From: CAYNVQ01 sp964400735
GTDB taxonomy: Bacteria > Acidobacteriota > Aminicenantia > Aminicenantales > Aminicenantaceae
DNA: 64,000 nt
Direction: 5' to 3'
Assembly (NCBI GenBank): GCA_964400735.1
Contig: CAYNVQ010000004.1
Coordinates: 186,001 to 250,000 of the forward strand
The translations under genes were made by a program, and so were the position numbers. Position 1 is the stretch's first letter. Each line of letters starts with the position of its first letter. Shown here piece by piece: positions 32,115 to 41,340 of this stretch. The notes under the pieces were generated by a model, which worked only from the letters and a program-made list of their open reading frames with translations, searched no databases and was not told the origin of the DNA.

Positions 32115-34424
32115 TCACTGAAAATGGCGGGCGAAATCCGCTTCGGCCGCGATGTGACCGAAGGAGGCCCAGGATTCCCCATCCAGGATTTTTCGAAAGA
32201 GTTCCCTTGCCTTTTCCCGTTGGCCGTTAATGAAATACCAGTTGCCGACTCCGTAGGCTAAGGCATCGTTCGTGACCGTGCTGAATTCCGGATCGGTCAG
32301 TTCATCGACGAGGAGTTCGCCTTTGTAAAAAAGGCAGAGTCTGTGATAGACCTGATTTTCGATAACGTTCATGACCAGGCGAATCGGTTCGAGGGACTTT
32401 TCGGCCTCTTCGTCCCTGCCCAGGAGGCGTAGGGTCATATACAGCCAGTGGGTCGTGGCAACGAGCATGTCGTCGTTTCGGGAGGCGCCTATGCCCTTCC
32501 GGTAGACCCTCAAGGCGTTTTCCAGATCATTTTTCAGATAATAAGCCAGGCCGAGGTGGTACCAGATGTTCGTATGGAGGGTACTAACCGGAATATTCAG
32601 GGCGTTGGGCAGGCCGTCCAGCTCGATGACATCCTCTTGGTCAGCAATAAGCGATGCCGCTTTTTCCAAATCTCCGATTGCTTTATCGAACTCCCTGATC
32701 GAAATGTAACGATGCCCGCGATGGCGGTAGAGACGGGGGTCTTCTGGAAACTTTCGGATTCCTTCGGTGTAGATCCTTATGGCCTCCCGATAGTCGCCCA
32801 GATAAGCGGTCCTCCGCCCGAACCAGATGATGGCATCCGGATTATCGGGCTCTTTCTCGTAATTCGCCTTCGCCTCCGCCTGCCGTTCCAAAGCGGAGGG
32901 GGACGGCTCCGGCGAATATAACTCATCCCCCAGCAGGGAGATGGCCTGAATAGTCCTTTCCTTAGAGGAGGCTTTGAACAGCCCGAAATGTGAAATGGCC
33001 GGCGTATTGTTCGCTTCTCTGATGAGGAGGCGGACTTTTCTGGCTTGTACGGGAGGAATGCGCAGCAGCCTTTTGTAGCCAATGGTCGTTCCTTTGGCCA
33101 ATTCGATCCAATCTCCGTCGACGAGCCCCTCGACGGCGAATTTCGCAATTCTCTGTCCGAGACGGATCGGCTCCTGAATCATGATCCTATCGAAACGGAC
33201 CGGATTGTCGAGATCGATTTCGAGGCTGGCCTCCCTGGCGTCTTCTTCTGCCGCCCAGTAGGCGTCGAGGTCATCATCCACACTATTGGCCGCAGAGAAC
33301 TTCGGATGGTTCTTCCACTGGCTGGATGAGGCGGCATTTTTTCCCGAAGCCAGATTGACGGCAAAGGTCTCATCCAACGCCGACCGAAATTCCTTCAAGG
33401 CAAGAATATCATTTTCATGAAACAGGCCCCTTTTATCAGGAGGAACATTGAGCAGCAGGACGCCGTTTCGGCCCACGGACTTGTAGTAAACGTCCAGTAG
33501 CTGTTGGGTGGTCTTGACCTGGCCGTCTTCTTTTTCATGGTAAAACCAGCCGGGACGGATGGATGTGTTGCATAAAGGGATCACCCAATTTTTCCCCTCG
33601 GGATCACCCGAATTCAGATAGGCGGGGTCGGCCGCCCCGACAACGATATTTTCGGTGTTTAGGGTCGACCAGTTCGTTTTACCCGCATATCCGCTCTCGT
33701 TGCCGATCCACCGGATATCGGGTCCAGCATCCGAGAATAGAAGAATGTCTGGCTGCCAATTTTTGACCATCGACCATGTCTCTTCCCACCGGTAATAGCT
33801 GGTACGGTCGATGCGCCGTTCTTCTTTAGCCCCGCCGTAAAAACCGGTTCCACCGTTGGCCCCGTCGAACCAGAGCTCCGCAATTTCGCCGTAACCGGTG
33901 AGAAGTTCCTCGAGCTGGTTCCTGTAATAGTCTATGTAAGCCGGTTTACCGTATTCGGGATGATTCCTGTCCCATGGAGAAACATACAGGCCGGCCTTGA
34001 GCCCGTGCCGGCGGCAGGCCTCCACGAACTCCCGCACGAGGTCGCCTTTTCCATCCTTCCAGGGGCTGTTTTTCACGGAATGTTCTGTGTATTTGGAAGG
34101 CCACAAGCAAAAACCATCATGATGTTTGGCTGTCAGTATGAGTTGTTTCATACCCGCCTCTTTGGCCTCCCGTGCCCATTGATCCGCATCCAGGGCTGTC
34201 GGATTGAATATTGTGGGTGACTCGTCCCCGAAACCCCATTCTTTATCCGTGAATGTGTTAATACCGAAGTGGATAAAACCGATAAACTTCATTTTCTGGT
34301 AGGCCACCTGACCGGGCGTTGGGATGACGGGATTGGGCTCGATGTCTTTCGGCTGCTGATTGCATGCGATTAAAAGAAGGCCAAAAACCATGATAATAAT
34401 TGAATCAATCCGGCTCATTCTCAT
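32115..34424 (-). CDS. GH29 alpha-L-fucosidase lipoprotein with F5/8-type and TPR domains
   Basis: This 769-residue exported protein has a lipoprotein signal (MVFGLLLIAC, Cys21). The GH29 domain (about 45-345) contains FIGFIHFGINTFTDKEWG, ILTAKHHDGFCLWPS, GLYVSPWDRNHPEYG and ELWFDGANGG, with Asp187 the expected nucleophile. A discoidin-like beta domain (about 350-490; LASGKNAASSS, IEIDL-type strands, KVRLLIREANN) should bind sugar. The C-terminal 250 residues are TPR-like helical repeats (DAIIWFGRRTAYLGDYREAI, PRLYRHRGHRYISIREFDKA, IWYHLGLAYYLKNDLENALR). A GH29 enzyme with TPRs is unusual, and the repeats may dock a partner. It removes alpha-linked fucose from glycans outside the cytoplasm. 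The ribosome binding site is aagggagat before ATG 34424. Confidence 0.92.
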   Translation of the reverse strand: MRMSRIDSIIIMVFGLLLIACNQQPKDIEPNPVIPTPGQVAYQKMKFIGFIHFGINTFTDKEWGFGDESPTIFNPTALDADQWAREAKEAGMKQLILTAKHHDGFCLWPSKYTEHSVKNSPWKDGKGDLVREFVEACRRHGLKAGLYVSPWDRNHPEYGKPAYIDYYRNQLEELLTGYGEIAELWFDGANGGTGFYGGAKEERRIDRTSYYRWEETWSMVKNWQPDILLFSDAGPDIRWIGNESGYAGKTNWSTLNTENIVVGAADPAYLNSGDPEGKNWVIPLCNTSIRPGWFYHEKEDGQVKTTQQLLDVYYKSVGRNGVLLLNVPPDKRGLFHENDILALKEFRSALDETFAVNLASGKNAASSSQWKNHPKFSAANSVDDDLDAYWAAEEDAREASLEIDLDNPVRFDRIMIQEPIRLGQRIAKFAVEGLVDGDWIELAKGTTIGYKRLLRIPPVQARKVRLLIREANNTPAISHFGLFKASSKERTIQAISLLGDELYSPEPSPSALERQAEAKANYEKEPDNPDAIIWFGRRTAYLGDYREAIRIYTEGIRKFPEDPRLYRHRGHRYISIREFDKAIGDLEKAASLIADQEDVIELDGLPNALNIPVSTLHTNIWYHLGLAYYLKNDLENALRVYRKGIGASRNDDMLVATTHWLYMTLRLLGRDEEAEKSLEPIRLVMNVIENQVYHRLCLFYKGELLVDELTDPEFSTVTNDALAYGVGNWYFINGQREKARELFRKILDGESWASFGHIAAEADFARHFQ

Positions 34425-34528
34425 TTTTATCTCCCTTATTTTTTAGCGAATAAGCTCTTTTAAGGGGAACTCCTTTTTTGCGGTGACATGACATTAAAGG
34501 TTGGAATTCACATCCAAAGGCAGAACTT

Positions 34529-37500
34529 CTACTCATTTCCGAGGATATCCTCTACTTCCGAAACACAGGCGGAGAGCTCCCGGTTCAATTCATCCAGCCT
34601 CCTGTACGCATCCCGGCCGGGTTTCTGGTCCGCGCCGGTGAGCATGGAATAAAGATAGGAGATCTGGTCCACGAGCATGGGCTGAGAATAAGGTCCTTCT
34701 GCGGTCACGAGTTTTGTGTATATGGCCGAAAGCTTTTCCTTGCTTTGCTTGCCGGCGTCTGCGGACTCCCGGGCTTGACGGATACGTTCGGCCAACCTGT
34801 TGGCCTTGCTCAGGGTATCCCTTACCTGGAGGCCGAGGGATTCTAGAGCCACTAGGTCCTCCTGTGTCACGCCGTCCTCTTTCACCCTGGGATCCATCAA
34901 CACGCGGAATCTTTCCGCATGAATACGATCACCGATAAAAAGCTTCGCTTGATAGGTGCCTGGAGAGACCATGGGCCTACCCCTCAATCTAAAATCGCTT
35001 CCCCCGGTCCAAGCGCCTGCATGACTCATGTCCCAGAAAAACCGGTTCATCCCCGGACTCTTGGAGAGCCTCGGCCCCCCTACCTTCTTCATGGCTTCCA
35101 CCAAATCCTCGAATGCCAGGCCTTCGAGCGAAATATCCTGTTTTTCGCTGGACAAGGAGCGTATGAGCTCGCCGTTGGCGTCCCGGATTTCCAGCCTGAC
35201 GGCTCCCTCAGTTTTTTCGGCCAGAAAATAGTCGATCATCACTCCTGGCTGAAGATATTCGGGAACGTCCACCGACCCTCTGAACGATCGGGTGCGGTAA
35301 TGCATCCGGTAAGCATCGCGCGGAGGATACAGATGAGAGGGAGCAGCGGTCACGCTCTCTCCGAGCTGATGAAGCGGAGTGATATTATCCAGAATCCAGA
35401 AAGAGCGTCCCATGGTTGAGAGCACCAGGTCCTTTTGATGGACCTTGATGTCTGTCACTGGGGTTACAGGGAGGTTGAGCTGGAAAGACTGCCAGTGCAT
35501 CCCGTCATCGAAGGAGATGAATAGGCCGAACTCTGTGCCGGCATAGAGAAGCCCTTCCCGGTCAGGATCTTCGCGAACCACTCTGGTAGGGGAATCCTCC
35601 GGAATGCCGTTCTGACCTGTGGTCAAACGAGTCCAGGTTTGGCCGTAGTCCTCTGTACGGAAAATATAGGGCTGCCAATCGTTCAGCATATACCGATAAA
35701 TAGCCACGTAGGCTTTTCCGGCCCGGTGAGGAGACGGTTCCACAGTCTGGACTCGCCCACCTGGTGGCAGGTCTCGGGGCGTGACTTTGGCCCAGGTTTT
35801 CCCACCGTCGCGGGTGACATGGATGGGGCCATCGTTGGCTCCCACCCATATAAGGCCCTTCTCCAGCGGCGACTCCTGCACAGCATAAATCGTGCTGTAA
35901 AACTCTTCGCCCGTGATGTCCCGCGTTATAGGGTAACCGGATATAACCTGTTTGGTGGGATCGAAGGCGGTCAGGTCCGGGGAGATGGTTTCCCATGTGA
36001 TTCCTTCGTCTGTGGTCTTGTGCAGGTACTGGGAAGCATGATAAACCACATTGGAATCGTGGGGGGAGACATGAATCGGAGAAACTCTTTGGAAGCGGAA
36101 TTCCAGATCTTTCGGATTGTGGCCGTACATGTTGGCGGCCCCTATAGAGAATTGCATCTCCTGCCCGGTCTTTTTGTTGTAGCGGCCGAATCTCCCCTTG
36201 CAGTTGGCATAGACGATGTTGTGGTTGCCGGGCTTGGGAACGGCAGGGCCGGTCTCGCATCCACCGACGGATAGCCAGTAGCCGGAAGGTCCAGTAGGTG
36301 AGGGGTAGGGGGGAAGGGAGGGCACGGCGATGGTGCTGCTGTCTTGCTGTCCGGCATAAATCCAGTAGGGAAATTGATCGTCGATATTGACCTGGTAAAG
36401 TTCAGCCGTAGGCTGGTTGTGCTGTGTCGACCAGGTCTTTCCGCCATCCAGGGTCACATTGGCTCCCCCATCGTTCGACTGAATGAAGATATCCGGGTTT
36501 TGAGGATTGATCCACATGTCATGGTTGTCCCCATGGGGAGTAGGGCGGCTCTGCCAGGTCTTTCCGCTATCCTGGGATTTCCAGAAACGGCCCGTGTTGA
36601 CGTAAAGGACATCGGCATAGGTGGGGTCGGCATCCAGATTGGTGTAATAAAAAGGCCGGTTCACCAAGTCTTCCTTGTCCGAGATCAGCACGAAGCTTTG
36701 TCCGCGGTCATCGGACCGGTAGAGGCCTCCGCCCGGAGCCGCCTCCATCAGCACATAAACTCGGTCTGGCGCAGCAGGGGATACGGCCAGGTCACTTTTC
36801 CCGATCAGATCCTGGGGAAGCCCTTGGGTGAGATGCACCCAGGTGGTCCCGCCGTCAGAGGACTTGAATACGCCGCCTTCGGCTGCGCCGCTGATAATGG
36901 TCCAGGGTTTTCGTTCGCAGTGCCAGAAACATGCGTAGATCTCATCAGGATTATCCGGAGAGAATTCCAGGTCCACCGCCCCCGTTTTATCGGAGAGAAA
37001 GAGCACCTTTTCCCAGACCTCACCGCCGTCGAGGCTCCTGAAGACACCTCGCTCAGGGTTCGGCCCGAACACGTTGCCGATGGCCGCAACGAACACGATG
37101 TCCGGATTTTCCGGATGGATTTCGACCGCGCCGATCTGCCCTGCCTCCCGCAGTCCTAAGGATTTCCAGCTCTTGCCGCCGTTGATGGATTTATACACAC
37201 CCCGGCCGGCGATCACATTGCTGCGAATGCCGTCCGAACCGGTGCCCACGTAGACGATGTCTGGGTCGGAGTCGGCAACCTGGATGGCTCCGATAGATCC
37301 TGTTTCAAAATAGCCGTCCGAAACATTGACCCAGTTCTGCCCGTAATTCGTTGTTTTCCATACTCCTCCCCCTGTAGCGCCCATATAAAATACAGAGGGT
37401 TGGGAGGCGATTCCGGTCACTGTGGTCACCCGTCCTCCGCGTGAAGGTCCGATACAGCGATACTTCAGGCCTTTGAAAACCGACGGATCGTAAAGGGTGT

Positions 37501-37570
37501 CGGAAGCGGCAAAACAATTCAGCAGAAGAAACATCGCCATCAAGCTAGCGCAAAAACAGGTTTTTCTCAT
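34529..37570 (-). CDS. Large secreted sortilin/BNR-repeat beta-propeller protein
   Basis: This 1013-residue secreted protein has a signal peptide (ASLMAMFLLLNCFAAS). It is followed by many Asp-box (BNR) repeats of the form S-x-D-x-G-x-x-W, such as KTTNYGQNWVNVSDG, KSINGGKSWKSLGL, RSLDGGEVWEKV, KSSDGGTTWVHLTQ, HVTRDGGKTWAKVTP and RTEDYGQTWTRLTTG. The layout resembles VPS10/sortilin-type 10-bladed propellers (about 30-740), with a C-terminal region (about 800-1013) ending in a helical part. No catalytic residues are obvious. Relatives are found in large numbers in saccharolytic and proteolytic bacteria, where they may bind or cleave glycans or peptides; the function of this one is unknown. The ribosome binding site is aaggaga. 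A related, larger protein is encoded at 41341. Confidence 0.88.
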   Translation of the reverse strand: MRKTCFCASLMAMFLLLNCFAASDTLYDPSVFKGLKYRCIGPSRGGRVTTVTGIASQPSVFYMGATGGGVWKTTNYGQNWVNVSDGYFETGSIGAIQVADSDPDIVYVGTGSDGIRSNVIAGRGVYKSINGGKSWKSLGLREAGQIGAVEIHPENPDIVFVAAIGNVFGPNPERGVFRSLDGGEVWEKVLFLSDKTGAVDLEFSPDNPDEIYACFWHCERKPWTIISGAAEGGVFKSSDGGTTWVHLTQGLPQDLIGKSDLAVSPAAPDRVYVLMEAAPGGGLYRSDDRGQSFVLISDKEDLVNRPFYYTNLDADPTYADVLYVNTGRFWKSQDSGKTWQSRPTPHGDNHDMWINPQNPDIFIQSNDGGANVTLDGGKTWSTQHNQPTAELYQVNIDDQFPYWIYAGQQDSSTIAVPSLPPYPSPTGPSGYWLSVGGCETGPAVPKPGNHNIVYANCKGRFGRYNKKTGQEMQFSIGAANMYGHNPKDLEFRFQRVSPIHVSPHDSNVVYHASQYLHKTTDEGITWETISPDLTAFDPTKQVISGYPITRDITGEEFYSTIYAVQESPLEKGLIWVGANDGPIHVTRDGGKTWAKVTPRDLPPGGRVQTVEPSPHRAGKAYVAIYRYMLNDWQPYIFRTEDYGQTWTRLTTGQNGIPEDSPTRVVREDPDREGLLYAGTEFGLFISFDDGMHWQSFQLNLPVTPVTDIKVHQKDLVLSTMGRSFWILDNITPLHQLGESVTAAPSHLYPPRDAYRMHYRTRSFRGSVDVPEYLQPGVMIDYFLAEKTEGAVRLEIRDANGELIRSLSSEKQDISLEGLAFEDLVEAMKKVGGPRLSKSPGMNRFFWDMSHAGAWTGGSDFRLRGRPMVSPGTYQAKLFIGDRIHAERFRVLMDPRVKEDGVTQEDLVALESLGLQVRDTLSKANRLAERIRQARESADAGKQSKEKLSAIYTKLVTAEGPYSQPMLVDQISYLYSMLTGADQKPGRDAYRRLDELNRELSACVSEVEDILGNE

Positions 37571-38102
37571 TACCCGATCTCCTTAAAAAGCGAAGTTCAT
37601 TTTTTTCCTCATTTTTGACTTTTTGAAGGAAAAAATCAATTTATCTGAATTATTCATAAAAAATGCCTAACCCATTTCCTATTATAGCAATATCAGGAGC
37701 TTATCCTGATATTGCTGTAAATCATTATGGAAAAACTTTTTTCATTTAATCAGCATTTTTTACCCTTGGGGAAAGCCAATCTTACTACAACGGCTTCATC
37801 GCAGCCCATTCGCGGTAGTTTACTACAGCTTCGTGGGCTGCTTCCTCGCCGTTGCAGTAATCTTGACTCGTGAATAATCCAGATTTATTATCTTAGGAAA
37901 AAACAGACCGGTCTATCTGCCCTACTTGCCCTCCAATTAAGCTATTTTAATTCGAAAGTGAGGCGCATCAGGAATCTTAAGTGAATCAAATTTTCATTCC
38001 ATATGTGGGCCGTTGTAAGAAATGATTGGGGTTAGGGACATCACTAGTGCTGTAAAATGTACCTAAATGGAAAATTTGAGTTTGCGTTTATAGGGTGGTA
38101 CC
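37571..38102. other. Intergenic region with repeat element
   Basis: This 532-bp gap holds the multi-hairpin element at 37643-37885 and, at its right end, the inverted short repeat that overlaps the stop of the esterase gene. Between 37890 and 38090 I see nothing that looks coding or structured apart from the 8-bp palindrome CACTAGTG near 38042. Confidence 0.55.
37643..37885. repeat. MITE-like multi-hairpin element, copy 1
   Basis: This 243-bp element is bounded by inverted repeats ATCTGAATTATTCA (37643-37656) and TGAATAATCCAGATT (37871-37885). Inside are a perfect 13-bp stem, AGCAATATCAGGA/TCCTGATATTGCT (37686-37716), and a nested hairpin, GCAGCCCA...GTAG-TTTA-CTAC...TGGGCTGC (about 37813-37855). 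A second copy in the same orientation lies at 40923-41183. The two copies differ at paired positions in ways that keep the stems. No transposase is encoded. Confidence 0.75.
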
Positions 38103-38117
38103 TTAAGGAGCGTCCCC
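38091..38117. repeat. Short dispersed repeat, inverted copy overlapping a stop codon
   Basis: On the minus strand this reads GGGGACGCTCCTTAAGG followed by TACCACCCTA, matching the units at 23878 and 31855. The esterase gene on the minus strand reads into it and ends Gly-Asp-Ala-Pro-stop using the TAA within CTCCTTAAGG, so the repeat supplies the end of the protein. Confidence 0.65.
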
Positions 38118-39263
38118 TAGAAATTTGAGCAGTTGGGGGATGTCCATCTCGTGGTGTCTGTCGGGAGTCACGATCAGTTTGACAGCTCCGCCGCCGCCGA
38201 AGACTTTGTAGATGTTCCGCAGCTCCTGCAAGGATTGGGTCACGGTTTCGTTGTAAGAGGCTGAAGCGTTCGTCGGCGAGGGCGTATCGAGTTCCCCATA
38301 GTGGATGGCGATCGGCCGCGGAGCGTTCAGGCCGGCGATGTCGCTGCGATCCATCCATTCCAGGATCCCGGGAATACAGTGGGCCGGGGCATTGTAGCAC
38401 CGCCTGAAGATTACCGAAAAGGATCCCAGTGTCCCGCTGGCAAATATCCGGCGCACCCGGTCGCTGAAAGCCGGATAGACGAGACATAAATCCCCTCCAT
38501 AAGATATCCCCGCCACATCGAATTCCTCCACACCTTGAGATTCCACAAACCACTTCTCCCAGCGCAGCAGGTCCTCGACCGTCTCGCCGATCAGTGTGTT
38601 GCCATAGAGGAATCCGTCGGTGACAAGGGTGAACTGGCTGTATCCTCCGATCCAGTAGTCCAGGCGGTCGATTTCCACCCCGGCGGCCAGGTCCTTCAAG
38701 GCACCGAATCCCCTCAATTCCGGACAGATCACCAGGTGTCCGGCCTTGGCCATCTCCAGGGCGAAGAGATGATGGTAATCATCGACCAATCCCACACCTG
38801 GTTCGGCCCGGCCGTGACCGTGAATGGCCATCACCGCGCTTTTTCTCTGCGTTCCTTCCTCGGGTACCAGCAGATACCCCGGAATGGATAGGTTTTCGTT
38901 CACTGTCATGACCAGAGCATGGATGGTTACCCCCTGGTATTCGACCTTCCGCAGCTCGCTGACTGCGCAAGCGGCAGGATCTGATACCTTGAGCAGCTCG
39001 GCCAGCTTTGCTTTGGCCTGATTTCTCCATTCGTCTGGCGGACCCTGGAAGTTTTGGAAGGAAAGCTTCATCGCTCCTCCGGGATGGCTGAAAGCCAAGG
39101 TCAATTCCTCAGGGACGATAAAAAAGCTTTCTTCCACACCCACCGCCCTTTCATCTTTGTTCTCGATGGAGGCTTTCCGGCAGTGGCTGTGCGATGTCAC
39201 ACCGATAGTTAGGATCAAGACCAGAACGTAAAATAAAGATATTCCTTTATTTCTCAATTTCAT
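38103..39263 (-). CDS. Exported alpha/beta hydrolase (carbohydrate-esterase-like)
   Basis: This 386-residue protein has an N-terminal export signal (ISLFYVLVLILTIGVTSHSH) and an alpha/beta-hydrolase fold. The oxyanion-side strand is VMAIHGHGRAEPG, the nucleophile is Ser254 in VAGISYGGDL, the acid is Asp326 in HYGELDTPSP and the base is His370 or His371 in TPDRHHEMD, so the triad is complete. It resembles bacterial acetyl-esterase/peptidase families (Abhydrolase_7 or acetyl xylan esterase). It starts 9 bp after the GH51-like gene ends, with a strong ribosome binding site (gaggagggacg), so it probably removes ester groups from arabinose-containing glycans. Its last residues (GDAP) are encoded by a dispersed repeat. 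Confidence 0.87.
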   Translation of the reverse strand: MKLRNKGISLFYVLVLILTIGVTSHSHCRKASIENKDERAVGVEESFFIVPEELTLAFSHPGGAMKLSFQNFQGPPDEWRNQAKAKLAELLKVSDPAACAVSELRKVEYQGVTIHALVMTVNENLSIPGYLLVPEEGTQRKSAVMAIHGHGRAEPGVGLVDDYHHLFALEMAKAGHLVICPELRGFGALKDLAAGVEIDRLDYWIGGYSQFTLVTDGFLYGNTLIGETVEDLLRWEKWFVESQGVEEFDVAGISYGGDLCLVYPAFSDRVRRIFASGTLGSFSVIFRRCYNAPAHCIPGILEWMDRSDIAGLNAPRPIAIHYGELDTPSPTNASASYNETVTQSLQELRNIYKVFGGGGAVKLIVTPDRHHEMDIPQLLKFLGDAP

Positions 39264-39272
39264 CGTCCCTCC

Positions 39273-40898
39273 TCAATCGGAAATTTCCAGTTCTACGGCG
39301 CTCACCGATCGTGCCGTGAAGGTCCATTCCACCGGTTCTCTGGCTTTTAAATCTATGGTCACGGGATCGAACACGTCAGGCTGATTCTGGTTGACATAGG
39401 CGCGCGGGCTCTCCGGGGCTATCTGGTGGACTTTTCCTCCGATGATCGTGGCTCCATCGACGGAGAACCTGGCTTTGACAGGATCGCTGTAATTCGTGTT
39501 CAAGACATGGAGAAAGATTTTGCTGCCTCTCCGGCTGGCCGCGATATCCAAACCCGAAGGGTCGGCGATGACGGAGATGCCGTGGGTTCCGAGGTTCTTT
39601 TTGAACAGCCTCATGATCGACCCGATGGGCAGAAGGAAGCTTTTTCCCCTGGGAACCGGCATCATGACCGCATTGACCGTCCAGCGGGTTCCGCAGAAAT
39701 CCGCGCCCGTGCAAATCTTGACCCGGTCGCCATGCCGGAGATAGGTGTTCATGGTCCGGGCATGGTAGACGGCCGACAGCCATTCGGTAAGGATTTGGTT
39801 GGCGTTGTACGGCTGAAGGGAAAGGTGGCCCTCGGTGATGGCGATGCCGATGCCGGAGCCCACCGAATCGACCGCTTCCTTCATGGCCTTTATCCTGAAT
39901 TCGGCGATAGCCGAGAGCTCGAGGAATTTCTCCCAGGCCTTCTCCGGTTCCTTCTGGTATTCGAATCCTCTGATGAAGGAGTCGTCACGGGGATAGATGC
40001 CCATCATGTGCATGGAGATAAAATCCAGATATTCTCCCGCCCGCTCGAGCATATCGGGCGCCCAGAACTGGATTTCTTGGTCGTCCTTGGGAGTTTCGGG
40101 CCGGAGCTTTTCGGGATTCCGGACATCTCCCCAGCCGATAATCTTTATGCCCGGGTCCCTCTCCTTCATCGCCTTGGAGAACTCGATGACATGGTCGATG
40201 GACTGCTCCCGGGTAAAACCCTCCTCATAAAGATAAGAACATTCGTTCCCCAGTTGCCATAGTTTCATATTGTAGGGTTCCTTCACACCGTGACTCAGCC
40301 TTTCCTGGTTGTCCGGGTCATTGGCGTAGGAGACCCAATCGGCCGCTTCCCGAGCGCCGCCGCTGCGGTTCTCACCGTGGATGGTCCTCCAGTAAGCCTT
40401 GACACCGTCGCTCAGCAGGTTGACGCACATCAAAGGTTGGGCTCCAACTCTCCGGCAGAAATCCACGAATTCTCCGGTGCCTACCCGGTTTGTTTCCTTG
40501 CCGCCCCAGACGTAGTTGTACATGGACGGCCGCCTATCCACCGGACCGACCCCTTCACGCCATTTGTAGTAGCGGATGAAGGCCCCTCCCCAGCGGATGG
40601 TATCCGGAGATAAGTCCTTCACCGCTTCGACCAGGTCAGCGCGCCAGTCGTCGATTCTGTAGTCCCAGGCCGCTTCTACCGACCCGTCCGTTATGCCCAA
40701 TGGCTCCATGAACTGCAAGTAAAAATAGGGCGAGATTTCGAACCGCGGCTCGGGATCGATCGAAATGACGTTTCCATTGTTTTCTTTGACCTCCTGTTTT
40801 GTGCAGGAGACTAAAGAAGTGCTTCCGGCCACAAGAGAACCGGCCGTCAGCGCGGAACAATCCTTTAAAAATTTCCTTCTTGTTAATTTCTTAGCCAT
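39273..40898 (-). CDS. Exported GH51-like alpha-L-arabinofuranosidase
   Basis: This 541-residue enzyme starts with a twin-arginine motif (LTRRKFLKDCSALTAGSLV) and soon has a lipobox-like Cys (STSLVSC), so it may be a Tat-exported lipoprotein. The catalytic barrel shows IRWGGAFIRYYKWREGVGP, the acid/base Glu219 in KLWQLGNECSYL and the probable nucleophile Glu356 in GIAITEGHLSL. The C-terminal beta domain (IFLHVLNTNYSDPVKARFSV, ARSVSAVELEIS) fits the alpha-L-arabinofuranosidase C-terminal domain. The reaction would be release of terminal arabinofuranose. I chose ATG 40898 because GGAAGGGG lies 8 bases before it; a longer frame begins at TTG 40904. It forms an operon with the esterase that follows. 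Confidence 0.86.
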   Translation of the reverse strand: MAKKLTRRKFLKDCSALTAGSLVAGSTSLVSCTKQEVKENNGNVISIDPEPRFEISPYFYLQFMEPLGITDGSVEAAWDYRIDDWRADLVEAVKDLSPDTIRWGGAFIRYYKWREGVGPVDRRPSMYNYVWGGKETNRVGTGEFVDFCRRVGAQPLMCVNLLSDGVKAYWRTIHGENRSGGAREAADWVSYANDPDNQERLSHGVKEPYNMKLWQLGNECSYLYEEGFTREQSIDHVIEFSKAMKERDPGIKIIGWGDVRNPEKLRPETPKDDQEIQFWAPDMLERAGEYLDFISMHMMGIYPRDDSFIRGFEYQKEPEKAWEKFLELSAIAEFRIKAMKEAVDSVGSGIGIAITEGHLSLQPYNANQILTEWLSAVYHARTMNTYLRHGDRVKICTGADFCGTRWTVNAVMMPVPRGKSFLLPIGSIMRLFKKNLGTHGISVIADPSGLDIAASRRGSKIFLHVLNTNYSDPVKARFSVDGATIIGGKVHQIAPESPRAYVNQNQPDVFDPVTIDLKAREPVEWTFTARSVSAVELEISD

Positions 40899-40922
40899 GC
40901 TCAATTCCCCTTCCTTATTAAA

Positions 40923-41183
40923 CTGAATTATTCATAAAAAATGCCGATACCATTTTCTATTACAGCCATATCAGGAACTTACACTGATATGGCTGTAAAT
41001 TATCATGAAAAACATATTTCATTTTAATCGGCATTTTTTAACCCTTCGGGCGAGCCAATCTCACTGCAACAGCTTCGTTGTAGCCTATTCGCAGTAGTTC
41101 ACTACAGCTTCATGGGCCACTTCCTCGCCCCACCTTTAGCGTAAGGGGTGGGGTGGGTTGGCCTTAGCTCGTGAATAATCCAG
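40923..41183. repeat. MITE-like multi-hairpin element, copy 2
   Basis: This 261-bp relative of 37643-37885 lies in the same orientation, bounded by CTGAATTATTCA (40923-40934) and TGAATAATCCAG (41172-41183). The central stem is ACAGCCATATCAG/CTGATATGGCTGT (40962-40996). A second perfect inverted pair is AAAAAATGCCGAT and ATCGGCATTTTTT. It carries a G-rich insertion (near 41130-41160) absent from copy 1. Confidence 0.75.
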
Positions 41184-41263
41184 GTTAATTATCCTAGATT
41201 ATTCAAACGGTGCCATTTAATCACAATCTATTTTCCCTTGTCAAAATTGGAAATTTTCTCAAC

Positions 41264-41292
41264 TTGACACATTTTTTGGGCTTTGATAAAAG
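41264..41292 (+). promoter_or_regulatory. Candidate sigma-70-type promoter
   Basis: A perfect TTGACA (41264-41269) is followed after 17 bp by TAAAAG (41287-41292), matching TATAAT in four of six positions, about 50 bp upstream of ATG 41341. It is well placed for the propeller gene. Confidence 0.55.
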
Positions 41293-41340
41293 TTAAGATC
41301 TCTCGATGCATTTCCATTTCCATTGAATAAAGGAGGGAAT

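Larger units (their letters stand above)
40899..41340. other. Divergent intergenic region with repeat and promoter
   Basis: This 442-bp region lies between the minus-strand GH51-like gene and the plus-strand propeller gene. It contains the multi-hairpin element (40923-41183) and a candidate sigma-70 promoter (41264-41292). No coding sequence is supported. Confidence 0.55.

Noticed and set aside
39426..40262. Open frame of 278 codons opposite the GH51-like gene
   Set aside because: The opposite strand encodes a clear glycosidase with both catalytic Glu motifs; this frame has no motif or ribosome binding site.
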